Below, one piece after another: positions 12,161-24,100 of a DNA stretch of 64,000 nt. The position numbers and the translations under genes are program-made. Source of the DNA: Mytilus edulis. Its lineage: Eukaryota > Mollusca > Bivalvia > Mytilida > Mytilidae. Where the stretch lies: the NCBI RefSeq assembly GCF_963676685.1, contig NC_092354.1, forward strand, positions 39,950,950-40,014,949. The letters run 5' to 3'. The notes under the pieces are model-generated. The model did not search any database, was not told the DNA's origin, and saw only the letters and a list, made by a program, of their open reading frames with translations. Numbering within the stretch: the stretch's first letter is position 1; each line of letters starts with the position of its first letter.

Positions 12161-15100
12161 CTGAAGGAAATAAATAAGAATATCGTTATTGTTATCATAA
12201 TTTCTCAGATATCAAGCATTTTCCAGCTGAATAATCTTGAAAGCAAAATAATGGTTGAAATTAATCTGACTAAAAGTTTTCTCACTTCCTATGGGGAACT
12301 GTTCCAACCCAGTAAATAATGTGGAAGGGTGTCACTTCTTATAGGGAAAAGTTCCAACCAAGTAAATAATGTGGAAGGGTGTCACTTCTTATGGGGAACT
12401 GTTCCAACCAAGTATATAATGTGGAAGGGTGTCACTTCTTATGGGGAACTGTTCCTACCAAGTAAAAAATGTGGAAGGGTGTATTTGTTTTTGAATAAAG
12501 AATACTGTTATTGTTATCATAATTTCACATCTTGTAGTTATTTGTGTTTCGATTGATATGCAAAGGGATGTTGTTTTTATTGTGGAGAGGGGAATCATTA
12601 AATAAAGAGCGAATTGTGCATATAACACTGTGTTGAAATGTTGAATATATCAATATCAAATAAAATTGAGAATGAAAATGGGGAATGTGCCAAAGAGACA
12701 ACAACCCGACCATAGAGTAGCCAACAGCAGAAGGTCACCAACAGAACTTTAATGCAACGAGAAATTCCCGCACCCGGAGGCGTCCTTCAGCTGGCCCCTA
12801 AACAAATATATACTAATTCAGTGATAATGAACGCCATATTAAACTCCAAATTGTACACAAGAAACTAAAAATTAAACAATACAAGACTAACAAATGCCAG
12901 AGGCTCCTGACTTGGGACAGGCGCTAAAATGCGGCGGGGTTAAACATGTTTGTGAGATCTCAACCCTCCCCCTATACCTCTAGCCAATGCAGAAAAGTAA
13001 ACGCATAATAATACGCACATTAAAATTCAGTTCAAAAGAAGTCCGAGTCTGATGTCAGAAGATGTAACCAAAGAAAATAAACAAAATGCCAATAATACAT
13101 AAATAACATCAGGCTACTAGCAGTTAACTGACATGCCAGCTCCAGATTTCAATTAAACTGATTGAAAAATTATGTCTTCATCATATGAATATCAGGCACA
13201 ATCCCTCCCTTGAGGGGTTTAGTATCATACCATCATAACATATATGAGAAGAACATAACCCGTGTGTGTCATGCCAACAACTGGTTTATTAATAATAAAT
13301 GTGTGTAGTTCCGATGCAAAGACCCTATAAGTGAATCAATATTAACGCCAAAATATGCAATCTTTAATGACCTGACAACAGTATCGTAACTATATCCCTT
13401 CTTAATAAGTTTATTTAAAGGTTTTGTTAGCTTCTGAGGTGAATACTGACATTTTTATGCTTTATAAAGAATATTTCCATAAAATATTGGATGTGAAATA
13501 CTTGAACGTATAAGAAGTCTGCATGTTGAGCTATATTTCCGAATGATGTCCTTATACCGATAATAAAATTTAGTAAATGTTTTGACTAGTTTTTGATATC
13601 GAAAACCCTGGTGTGATAATTTTTCAGTAATACATAAATTTCTCTCGTTAAAATCTAAAACATTGTTACATACACGAGCGAATCTTACAAGTAGAGATAT
13701 ATAAACACCGTAAGATGGTGACAAGGGAATGTCACCATCTAAAAATGGATAATTAACGATAGGAAATGAGAAATCATCTCTTTTATCATAAATTTTAGTA
13801 TTAAGCTTTCCGTTAATGATATATATATATATATATATCAAGATCGAGGAAAGGGCAGTGGTCATTGTTAGTATTGGCTTTTTTTTAAAGTAAGTTCAAT
13901 AGGATAAATTTCTTTAGTATACATACTGAAGTCGTCATTATTGAGAGCCAAAATATCATCCAAATATCTAAAAGTATTATTAAATTTGTGTATCAGATGT
14001 TGTTTTGATGGGTCTTTGCTGATTTTTGTCATAGATTGTAACTCATAGCAATACAAAAACAGGTCCGCAATAAGTAGTGCACAGTTAGTCCTCATTGGAA
14101 TTCTGATAACCTGACGATATACGGAATCTCCAAAAATGTTATCTAGTAAAAATTCAAGGGCAGATATAGTATCAAAGCATGTCCAATTGACATAGTTTTT
14201 TGTTTATTACTACTAAAAAATGACCTAAAAGAGTCTGAACATATATATACACATTCTGACTTTTTAAATGCCCATTTAATTAGGTGTGTGGATTTTTTCT
14301 TAATGAGAATGTGAGGCAATGTGGTATATAGGGTAGAAAAATCAAAACTTTGAACAGATTCAAAATCACCAATATAAGCATGCAATTTACTTCCAACGAG
14401 TTTTTGACACTCCAAAAGTAATTAATTCCACTATTTTCGAAGGCCTTATTTGAACAATTTATTATCAGGTTTTTGATTTTACCAAGTGTACTGGTAAGAA
14501 GAATAGATAATTTAGTAGTGGAACAATGGCTTGAAGACGAAATAAATCTATATTTGTAAGGTGTTTTGTGTAGTTTCGGAAGCCAATACATAGTTGGCTT
14601 TGTTTTTGGTTCTGCTTGTAAAGCGGTAGCTAAAAGTTCGTTTGTTACAGATGTCGTTTTCTGAAAATGGAGTCAGTTGGAATGTTGGTGAATTGGTGAT
14701 TTCTTTTTGTAGAACCTCAATGTAAAATTTACGTCAAACAATAATAATATTGTTAGCAGCTTTATCGGCCGGGACAATAACTATTCTTAATGGCACAATG
14801 TCATTATGTGATTAACAAGGCCAACAGAGTCCCAACAACAATCAATATAAAAACTAATACACCTTCCCCAATTTACCAGTGCACCTTTAAAACTATTTTC
14901 TAGGTAGGGATATCTCCTCATAACTAGTGAGAAAAACATTGAGCTAAGTCAACGTTAACCAGTGTTTGCTTACAAGTTTATCCAGCTGGCAAGATTTTAA
15001 TACAAATATTGTAAATATTTTTTATGTCTCTTTAATGAGCCAAAAGCATTGCCAGAGTATTGATAGTTTTAATGTATTTTTAGTGTAAAGTAAAATCCAA

Positions 15101-18100
15101 AAAATACTAAACTTTTTAAACCAGGCTATCACATGAAAGTTATCCTAGAACACGAGGTGTGTGAACCGAACCGTTTTATAACTTGATCGATGCCACTGCT
15201 GGTCGATTACTATCCCCCAAGGTATCACCAAAACCACAAGTCAAAAAGTTTTTGTTGACATGAAATATCATTGAAATGTTCTTTAAAGATGCATCTACTG
15301 TTCATAAACTGAAGATTTATTCAGATTAATGCGATTTTTCTATAAGAAAGAATTCAAATGCTCCTAAGAATAGTTTTCGATCAAGCCTTTAAATAGTTTT
15401 GATTTAAGCGTAACCAATGAGCCTAATGTAGACAAAAATCCACGTCTGAATGTTGAAGAGGAATTATTCAAGTATAAGTCACTATATTTTTTCAATCATG
15501 GTTCAGTACCCTTATTTGGTAAATGCGTGTAGATGATAAAAAAAATAAGGAGATGTGATATAATCGCCAATGAGACAACTATCCCCCAAAGTTCAAATAA
15601 GGTAGATGTAAGCAATTATAGGCAACCCTACTACCTTCAACAATGACAAAAATATATATATTTTGTACTAACAAAGGAGTCGGCTTTAAAAGTTCCAGAC
15701 ATTAAAACATATTATACAATTCGATTGAGAAAGCAGAGCTAGTGGTAGTCTGATAAAAAGGAAACGCTTGATTCAAATTACTCACATGTAATAACTGCAG
15801 CGCTTGCAGTATTCTGATTTGAAGGACTTGATGATATTACTATTGGTGCTGAAAAAAAATCGTTCAGTATTTTTAGCTTGTAGACGTTCAGCATTTGAAG
15901 ATCATGATATAATAAGATTTAAAGGGAAACGTTTATTGAATAACATAATCACTGAGGACATCTTTAACATCTTTCATCCACTTTGCACTCTTTGCAGCCC
16001 TCAACTTGTGCGGGATTTGTAAATATGGTCTTCATTTGTGATCTATTTAATTCTTTTATTTTAATTTTAGTTTCTTGTGTACAATTTGGAGTTTAGTATG
16101 GCGTTCATTATCACTGAACTAGTATATTTTTGTTTAGGGGCCAGCTGAAGGACGCCTCCGGGTGCGGGAATTTCTCGCTACATTGAAGACCTGTTGGTGA
16201 CCTTCTGTTGTTGTTTTTTTCTATGGTCGGGTTGTTGTCTCTTTGACACATTCCCCATTTCCATTCTAAATGTTAACTTATCATTGATATGCATAAAGCC
16301 CAAAATTGACTATTGACAAATATCGATTTTTTTCGATTACCTTAGCTGTCATGTAATAGCTATGTATATTTCAAGAAGAAAAAAATGAAGACTCAACACA
16401 GAGGAATGGAAAAAGATCAAACGAACAATTTCAGAAAATACATATGTCGTCATGTATTAACGGTTGCGAAGGAGTTGACATAACAAGTAAAACAATTTTT
16501 ACGTAGACAACTCTTGCAATTCGAATAATGAATGGCATTTGAAAAAGAAGAGTGAACTGTTCGATGTATCATTTACCAGTTTGTTTATATATATATATAT
16601 ATATTACCAAAATCGCAAAATCATGGCGCTAGAAAAAATAATTCTTCAGATCTTTATTTGGAAATGCCATTGCGTCAACCGTTTTCCTTAATAATAACAC
16701 TTTCGTTGTTAAAATTGTACAAAAGTTAACTTGTTTCTATCAGTAATTTCTATAGGTCAGAACTAAATCTCTCACCTTGTGTAATCACTGGGCTTTCTGA
16801 AATATTAAAGAAGGCGATCTTCATTACACAATTATTATATATAAATATATGTATCCGACTGTTTGAATAACTATTTTGGTTGAACAATAAAAATACATTT
16901 AATTCAGTAGTTGGATTCAATTCTTTTCGATTATTGAGCAATCGTTATGCTCATCAATTACTATTCATGAGGCCCCTCATGGGGGGGGGGGGGGGGTCCT
17001 AGTAATCACATAATCACCATTTTTGTGCCAATATAATCACATAATCATTAAATATTTGCTTATCTTTAGTAATCAAATAATCATAAACTAAAAATACAGT
17101 CCTAGGTAATCAAATAATCATGAAATATTTGGCTTAATAATCAAATAATCATTAAAAAAACGGCCAAGTAATCACATAATCAAAAACCCCATGAGGGCCC
17201 TCATTCATGTCAAAAACTATAAATACAAAATAAAAATTTGTATATAATCAAATATTTGTAATTGTTTAATACTCACGGCATATTCCACATGTCTCTGGGC
17301 AGAAATAGTTCCGAATATCAGGCATAGCGCATGCGCTTTCACCATTTTTCAAAGCTACAGAAATGACTAATATGCAGCCATATGTATCGATATCTTCACA
17401 ATTGTCTGAGGAGGGTGTTTTTAAAAGATGGCAACCAGTGGCACTAGTACCTGAAACACAACTAGGGTATTTCAATAAGTTTACATTAACATGGATTTAT
17501 CACTCACAAGGAAATTTTAACCGGTATCCTAACTTTATATGTGCTGTCCCAATTTAAGTAGCCTGTAATTCAGTGGTTGTCATTGGTTGCTCCATGTCTT
17601 GTTTTATATTGTGTCATGCAAGGGCCTTTTAAGGTGGTAGACCTTGGTTCAGGGAGATAACTCTTTAAATCAGTTATGTGTTTGTTAAAGTCAAGTTTCA
17701 TCAATGTTTTTTAAGCATTTACCTGAAACAGATTGGAAATAATCTATGTAACCTAGAAGCTTAGAATATATTTATGAAAATTGTTGACACAAACGAACTG
17801 ATGATTTTAAGAGTTATTTCCCTTAACCTAGGTCTACCTCCTTAAGGTCATTATATGGTAAGGGCTATTTTACCGGCCTAGCTGTCTGTTATAAAGTGCT
17901 GACATGAAATATCCTTGACAGGCTAATTTTCTGATAATTAACTGCTTACATTGAAAACACTTAGGGTTTTCGAATTGTGTCCTCTCTTCACAGGGCATCG
18001 AATTTAACGTCTATATTCTGATCGGAAGTGGCGTCGTACTTAATATACCCCGCACAGTCAAACGAACACCTCACTTTGACAAGTTTTATTTCCGGTTGGA

Positions 18101-21100
18101 CATTAGTAAAAATATTTCTATTCTCCAGTCTTTTGGGGCACAAGAAGTAAGATTATATTTATTGATTATATAGTCTCACCATTTTCACAAAGCTCCCTGT
18201 TACAGTACTCAGTTTGACAACCCATTGCACAAGGCGTTCCAAAAATATCTTTAAATGACTGCTGTCGTTTGCCTACAACAGGTATAGGTGTATTGCCTGG
18301 TGTCGGAGTGGTAACAGTTCCATTAGATGTAGTGTTTGAAGCACAATACTGTAACAAAATATTTTAAGTTGATAAATTCCATTGAAGTGCATTTAAAAAG
18401 ATGTGGTATGAGTGCCATTGAGACAACTCTCCATTCAAGTCACAATTCGCAAAAGCAAACCATTATAGGTGTTGTCAATATAAAAAAAAAGAATGCCAAT
18501 GAGTCAGCTCTCCACAAGAGACCAAAATGACACATAAATTAACAAATATAGGTCACTGTACGGCCTTTAACAATGACCAAAACCCATACCGTATAAAGTC
18601 AGCTATGAAAAGCCCTGAAATTACCATGTAAAACAATTCAAACGAGAAAACTAACGGCCTAATTTATGTACAAAAAATGAACGAAAAACAATTATGTATT
18701 ACAAGTTTCTGACTTGGGACAGGCATATACGTAGAGAAAGTGGTGGTGTTAAACATGTTAGCGGGATCACAGCCCTCCTAACCTGGGACAATGGTGTAAC
18801 ATTGATTGTTGATTGCTTAACTCCAGTGGCAAATATTTCATGCATATTCAGGACGAGAACAAGTTCACAATACTACAGGTAGGTATTGTTATAATAGAGG
18901 CCACCAGGGACGATGGTCGGGTACATTTGGACTGCCACTAGAAAATGAGGGTATATTGGATAGGGACAGAAATTTTGCCTTGCAACAGGTCACCTACGGA
19001 CTCCTCAAAGAGTTGTTGCAAGGGTTTTAACGTGCAAAGAGCGTGGCACTCTCCTTACACGAGGCATCGGATTTAACGTCCTCAATCTGACCGGACGTGA
19101 CTGCGAACTTGATACATCCCGCACAGCCAAACGGACGCCTCACTTCGGCAAGCGTTTTACTGCCGGTCGGAAGAAGACCAAGAGACCATATTTCTATTCC
19201 CCAGTCACCCTTTTGGGCGGCAAATACGTAGAGAATGTGGCGGTATTAAACATGTTAGCAGGATCTCAGTCCCCCTTACCTGGTGTAACAGTACAACATA
19301 AGAACGAATTATAAAAATCAGTTGGAAAAGGCTTAACTCGTCAGATGGATTAAAATACAAGTTTATTTTCGATCTATGAGTTTGCATGTCTCTCTGGTAT
19401 CTTTCGCCCATCTTTAATAATATGTTAATTGTATCACTTATCTTTTTTTGTATGCAGTTTATTTTATATTTTGTTGTTTGTTTAAATGTAATGCCACAAA
19501 TAAATGTATATGTTAATTAAGAATAAAACATCACGTTAAATCAAATACTCTATTTATAACTTACGTCGTTTGGCTGCTGTCTCTTTGAAATATCTATCCT
19601 ATTTTAAAGGTTCATATAGCGCATAGCGGGTTATTTTCGCGGGGTGTAAATTTACTCTTATTTTCGCGGATAGAACAAAATCGACAAATTAAATTTCGCC
19701 AATTATAAGTGTACATGCAAAAGTCTTGATAAAAGTTTTGATTCCGCCAAAATATTTCGTATACCTTATTCAATGAAAATCGCGAAGTTTTACACCTGTG
19801 AAAATAATCCGCCATACGGTAAGTCCAAAACATGTTATGTGATTATCTTTGAGATTTCAAAATAGGCTGCGGAATTAAAAAATACTGACACAAAGGAAGG
19901 GGGTCTAAATGGAGTGTCTTTCATTTCTGTTTTCTTCAATGTTTACCAGTTTTCTCTATTCTTTCTAAAGTTAACCTGTTTTTTTATATTCTTTATATAT
20001 AAGCAACGCAAAATTCTCTGTATGTGTTATACCCTTTATTCTGCACATGTATCCATTGTTCTTTACTTCATAAACCCCAGTGACACCCTCATTGATGGAG
20101 AGCAATGTAATAAAACATTCATATATTCTTGCAGAAGTGATGCTTTTTGTATTTCATCAATAATTTTGTTATTATTTAAGGAATGACTGTAATATTTTTT
20201 TCTGTCTATGAAGAAATAACATAAAAAATGTGTTGCACACTGAATAACCCCCGAAGCGGGTTATTTTAACATTTGCACCACATTTTTTTTTTTTATGTTA
20301 TTTCGAACAGAAAAAATATTACAGTTATTTCTTATAATTTAATTCAAAATTCAATTTTCAACCGCGGTAAACCATGAGAAAAACGTTGATGATGTCACGG
20401 TCACATGACTAAATTATATTTATGAGCTGATAAACAAACCAACGCCAGCCAATCAGAAGACGCATTACATCCAAAATTAAGTTATATATTGATAATCTTA
20501 ATGTTTTTGCTTACATTCTTTGGTGCACATCCTAATCTATATCGAGTTTCATCATTAAATCTAAAGGCTTGTGTGTAGCATTGCTGAAATGGAAAAAAAA
20601 TAGCAAAGTGGTTTTTTATATCCAGTAGCAAATTGTTCATGCATATCTAGTACAAATCAACTCGATTTTAAATGTTTCACTTGAAACAAATGCTGTGTTT
20701 GTGTTAAATAACGATTTGATATGTTAAACTCTTTCCGATTAATATATAATAAAAAAGATGTGGAATGGATGCTAATGAGACAACTCTTCACAAAAGACCA
20801 AAATGACACAGAAATAACAACTATAGGTCACCGTACGGCTTTCAAAAATGAGCTAATTCCATACCTCATATATAGTCCGTTAAAATTATTTGTTTGCTAC
20901 TTCACCCCTTTTTCCTTTTGTTCTATGTTAGCGGGTGGTTGAGCACTTACAAACTTGCTTAACCAGACGATATTTTGTATGTTCTAGTACCTGTCCCAAG
21001 CCAAGTAATGTACTGCTGAGGTTTTCGTAGGTTAACATCTGCCAGTACTGATGTTAATTAAATGTTATTAACTTACAAAGAGCTGCTCGTTTCTATGTTG

Positions 21101-24100
21101 TAAAGTTTCACAACTAGTTAACTATGGCATTTTCATTATTCTTCAGCTACTATAAGGATTATAATTTCCTTAAGAAATGAATGCTTCTTTTTTAATTTTA
21201 TTGGGGTGAAAAAGTGTTGGCCGGAGCACATTTTGTTTGAAGCGCGGAATTATTTTAAAAAGTGTACACGATGAACATTATTACAGCTCTATCAATAAAT
21301 TAAAGAACCACTCAATTCTTATATTACATTTTTATGGTAAGACCATGAAACCAATTTTGTATCAAGTTTTTGTTTTCTCTACCTTACACATTTTTATGTG
21401 GAAGGACGTGTCATTACGAATGTAACATTTCAGTTTGAAGAGAAAGATAACTTTCGAATGTTGTTATTAAATTAAACTAACATACTCATATAAAACATGT
21501 GTATAATGTAATTGATTGATTAAATTTGGGTTGTTTAAAGTTCAGTGGCAAATATTCCATGCATGTTAAAGGGTCAGCAATGACTTTCAACATGCAAAGA
21601 ACGTTGCATTCTCTTCGCACGAGGTCCCCATTCTGACCGGACGTTGTTGCATACTTGATACATCCCACACAGCCAAACGCACGCCCTACTTTGGCGAGGG
21701 TTCTACTGATGTTCCGATTAGATTGAAAGAAGAAGGGGTTATGAACAAAAACAACTTACAGAATCTTGTGAACAAATCTCCACTTTTTTACAGTCTGAAG
21801 GTTTGAGTACATCATTACAGCTAAGGCAACGGATGCCATGTTCTTCTGCAGGAAATAAAATATATTGGCATTTATATACAGTCATAGTATTCGATTATCT
21901 GTGCATTTGTTGAGTTATTGCATTGCATACTACTTTAAAAATATTTTATGCCCATATGGACCAATGGCTTACCAACATTATACACGATTTACACATAATA
22001 CAGTAAATGCCGATATGGACCACTGGCGTAAATATAAAATTTTGATCCTGGTATCTATGATGAGTTTATTTACAAACATTAAACACGATTTACATATAAT
22101 ACAGAAAACAATGAAAATAAACAATACAGACGCTTTCTACTATAATATGTAATACACAAACTTGTACGTTAGTTTTTTTAGCTGTATTTGGCAAAACCGT
22201 TTGGAATTTTGTTCCTCAAAAGTGCTCCTAATTCGTACTTTATTTCGCATTTTCACTTTTATGATTTGAGCGTCACTGGTGGGTCTTTTGAAGACCAAAT
22301 GCGCGTCTGACGCATTAAATTTGAAACGAGCTTATTAACTATGGTGTGTGTCGCGGAACTGTTTTTCTAAAATTTGTTAAATTTTCGAATGGAAATTAGC
22401 CTAATAAACAGAAGTGTATTCGAATTTTAGTTTAAATTGAAAGTATAAAAATATACTTACGTTTTGGTACATCACATAAATCTTTATTGCAGAATGACGT
22501 ATCACAACAATGGCGACATGTGATCGCTGAATTCTGTCTTTTACTCAAACCGACTATATTCTGTCTTTTACCCAAACCGATTGATAACGGGTTACATTGC
22601 TGGAATAGTTAAATGTATATCAAATAATGATACAACATAAAGAGGGTAGTAAAATTGGGACAGACGAACTGGGAACAAAATTACAATTTCACTATAAACG
22701 TAAATTATAGAATGAAAACTTGCAGATTGCATGTTAACAATTAACACGAAAAAAGGGGAATAATGAGCTTTGAACACATGATTTAAATTTACCGAAGACA
22801 TCAAACTGTATTAGTAAAACAAATATAAAAAAGGAGATGTGGTATGATTGCCAATGAGACAACTCTCCACAAGATACCAAAATGACACAGAAATTAACAA
22901 CTATAGGTTACCATACGGTCTTCAACAATGAGCAAAAGCCCATACCGTATAGTAAGCTATAAAAGGCCCGAAAAGGGAAAATGAAAATAAACGTTGATTT
23001 GTCTTGTAATGGCATGATGTGGTGTCATAACTATCTGATTTCACTAATTAAACTATTTTACTTGGTGTTCAACATTACATACAAGTGGCATCGTTCATTT
23101 TTCGGAATATCTTACCCGAATATTTTCTGACATGATTCTGTTTAATTGAAATTAAAGACATGAATGAACATTATAATTACGTACATCTCGATCAAAGCAC
23201 ATGGAATTGAATGTTGTTATTCCATCTGGCGAAATAACCTTTTCTGTTCTACATATCTGAAATAGTAAATATCATCAAAATAAGAAGGCCGGTTGTAGAC
23301 ACTTGTTATATGCAAATGCGTATGCTATTTTTATTTTTACTTTAACTTTTTCTAATCATTTCGTTTTTCCTTTTCTGTTTCTATAGTAATTTTTATGTTT
23401 TTTAAGGGTTAAAAAAAAAATCAATAAATAAATCAATAATAGCGATTGAAGTTCCATACTGCAGGAAAGGATAAGAAGTAGACGCATGTTTGTAGTATTG
23501 CTTATGTCTACGCATGCTTGTAGTATGGACTAAGACTACGCATATTTGTAGTATTGACTATGTCTACGCATGCTTGTAGTATTGGTTATGTCTACACATG
23601 CTTGTAGTATTGACTATGTCTACGTATGTTTATAGTATTGTCTTTTTCTACGCATGTTTGTAGTATTGCATATGTCTACGCATGTTTGTAGTTTTGCATA
23701 TGTCTACGTATGCTTGTAGTATTGACTGTCTACGCATGTTTCTTGTTTTGACTATGTCTACGCATGTTTGTAGTATTGACTTTGTCTACGCATGTTTGGA
23801 GTATTGTCTCTTTCTGTGCATGCTTGTATTATTGACTATGTCTACGCATGCTTGTAGTACTGACTATGTCTACGCATGTTTGTAGTATTGTCTCTTTCTA
23901 CTTATGTTTGTAGTATTGGCTATGTGTACGCATGATTGTAGTATAGACTATGTCTACGTAGTTTCTAGTATTGACTGTCTACGCATGTTTGTAGTATTGA
24001 CTATGTGTACACATGCTATTAGTTTTGACTATGTCTTCGCATGTCTGTAGTATTGACTTTCAACGCATATTTGTAGTATAAATGTGTCTACGAATGTTAG

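Larger units (their letters stand above)
12669..16267 (-). mobile_element. Penelope-like retroelement with inverted terminal repeats
   Basis: About 3.6 kb insert. The ~200-bp left end (12669-12872: GGGGAATGTGCCAAAGAGAC, CCGCACCCGGAGGCGTCC, AACTCCAAATTGTACACAAG) recurs inverted at 16063-16267. Between them lies a decayed reverse transcriptase on the minus strand. Penelope-like elements are known to carry terminal repeats in direct or inverted orientation. It sits in the last intron of the LU-ShKT gene, same strand as the host. A GA-like scrap (15.53-15.65 kb) lies inside, so later insertions have occurred. Confidence 0.75.

Noticed and set aside
15770..15812. Possible microexon (CTGCAG, TTATTACAT, GTGAGT on the minus strand) resembling the 16.78-kb microexon
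   Set aside because: It lies inside the Penelope-like element, and no acceptor gives a length compatible with phase 1-1 and the paralogous sequence.
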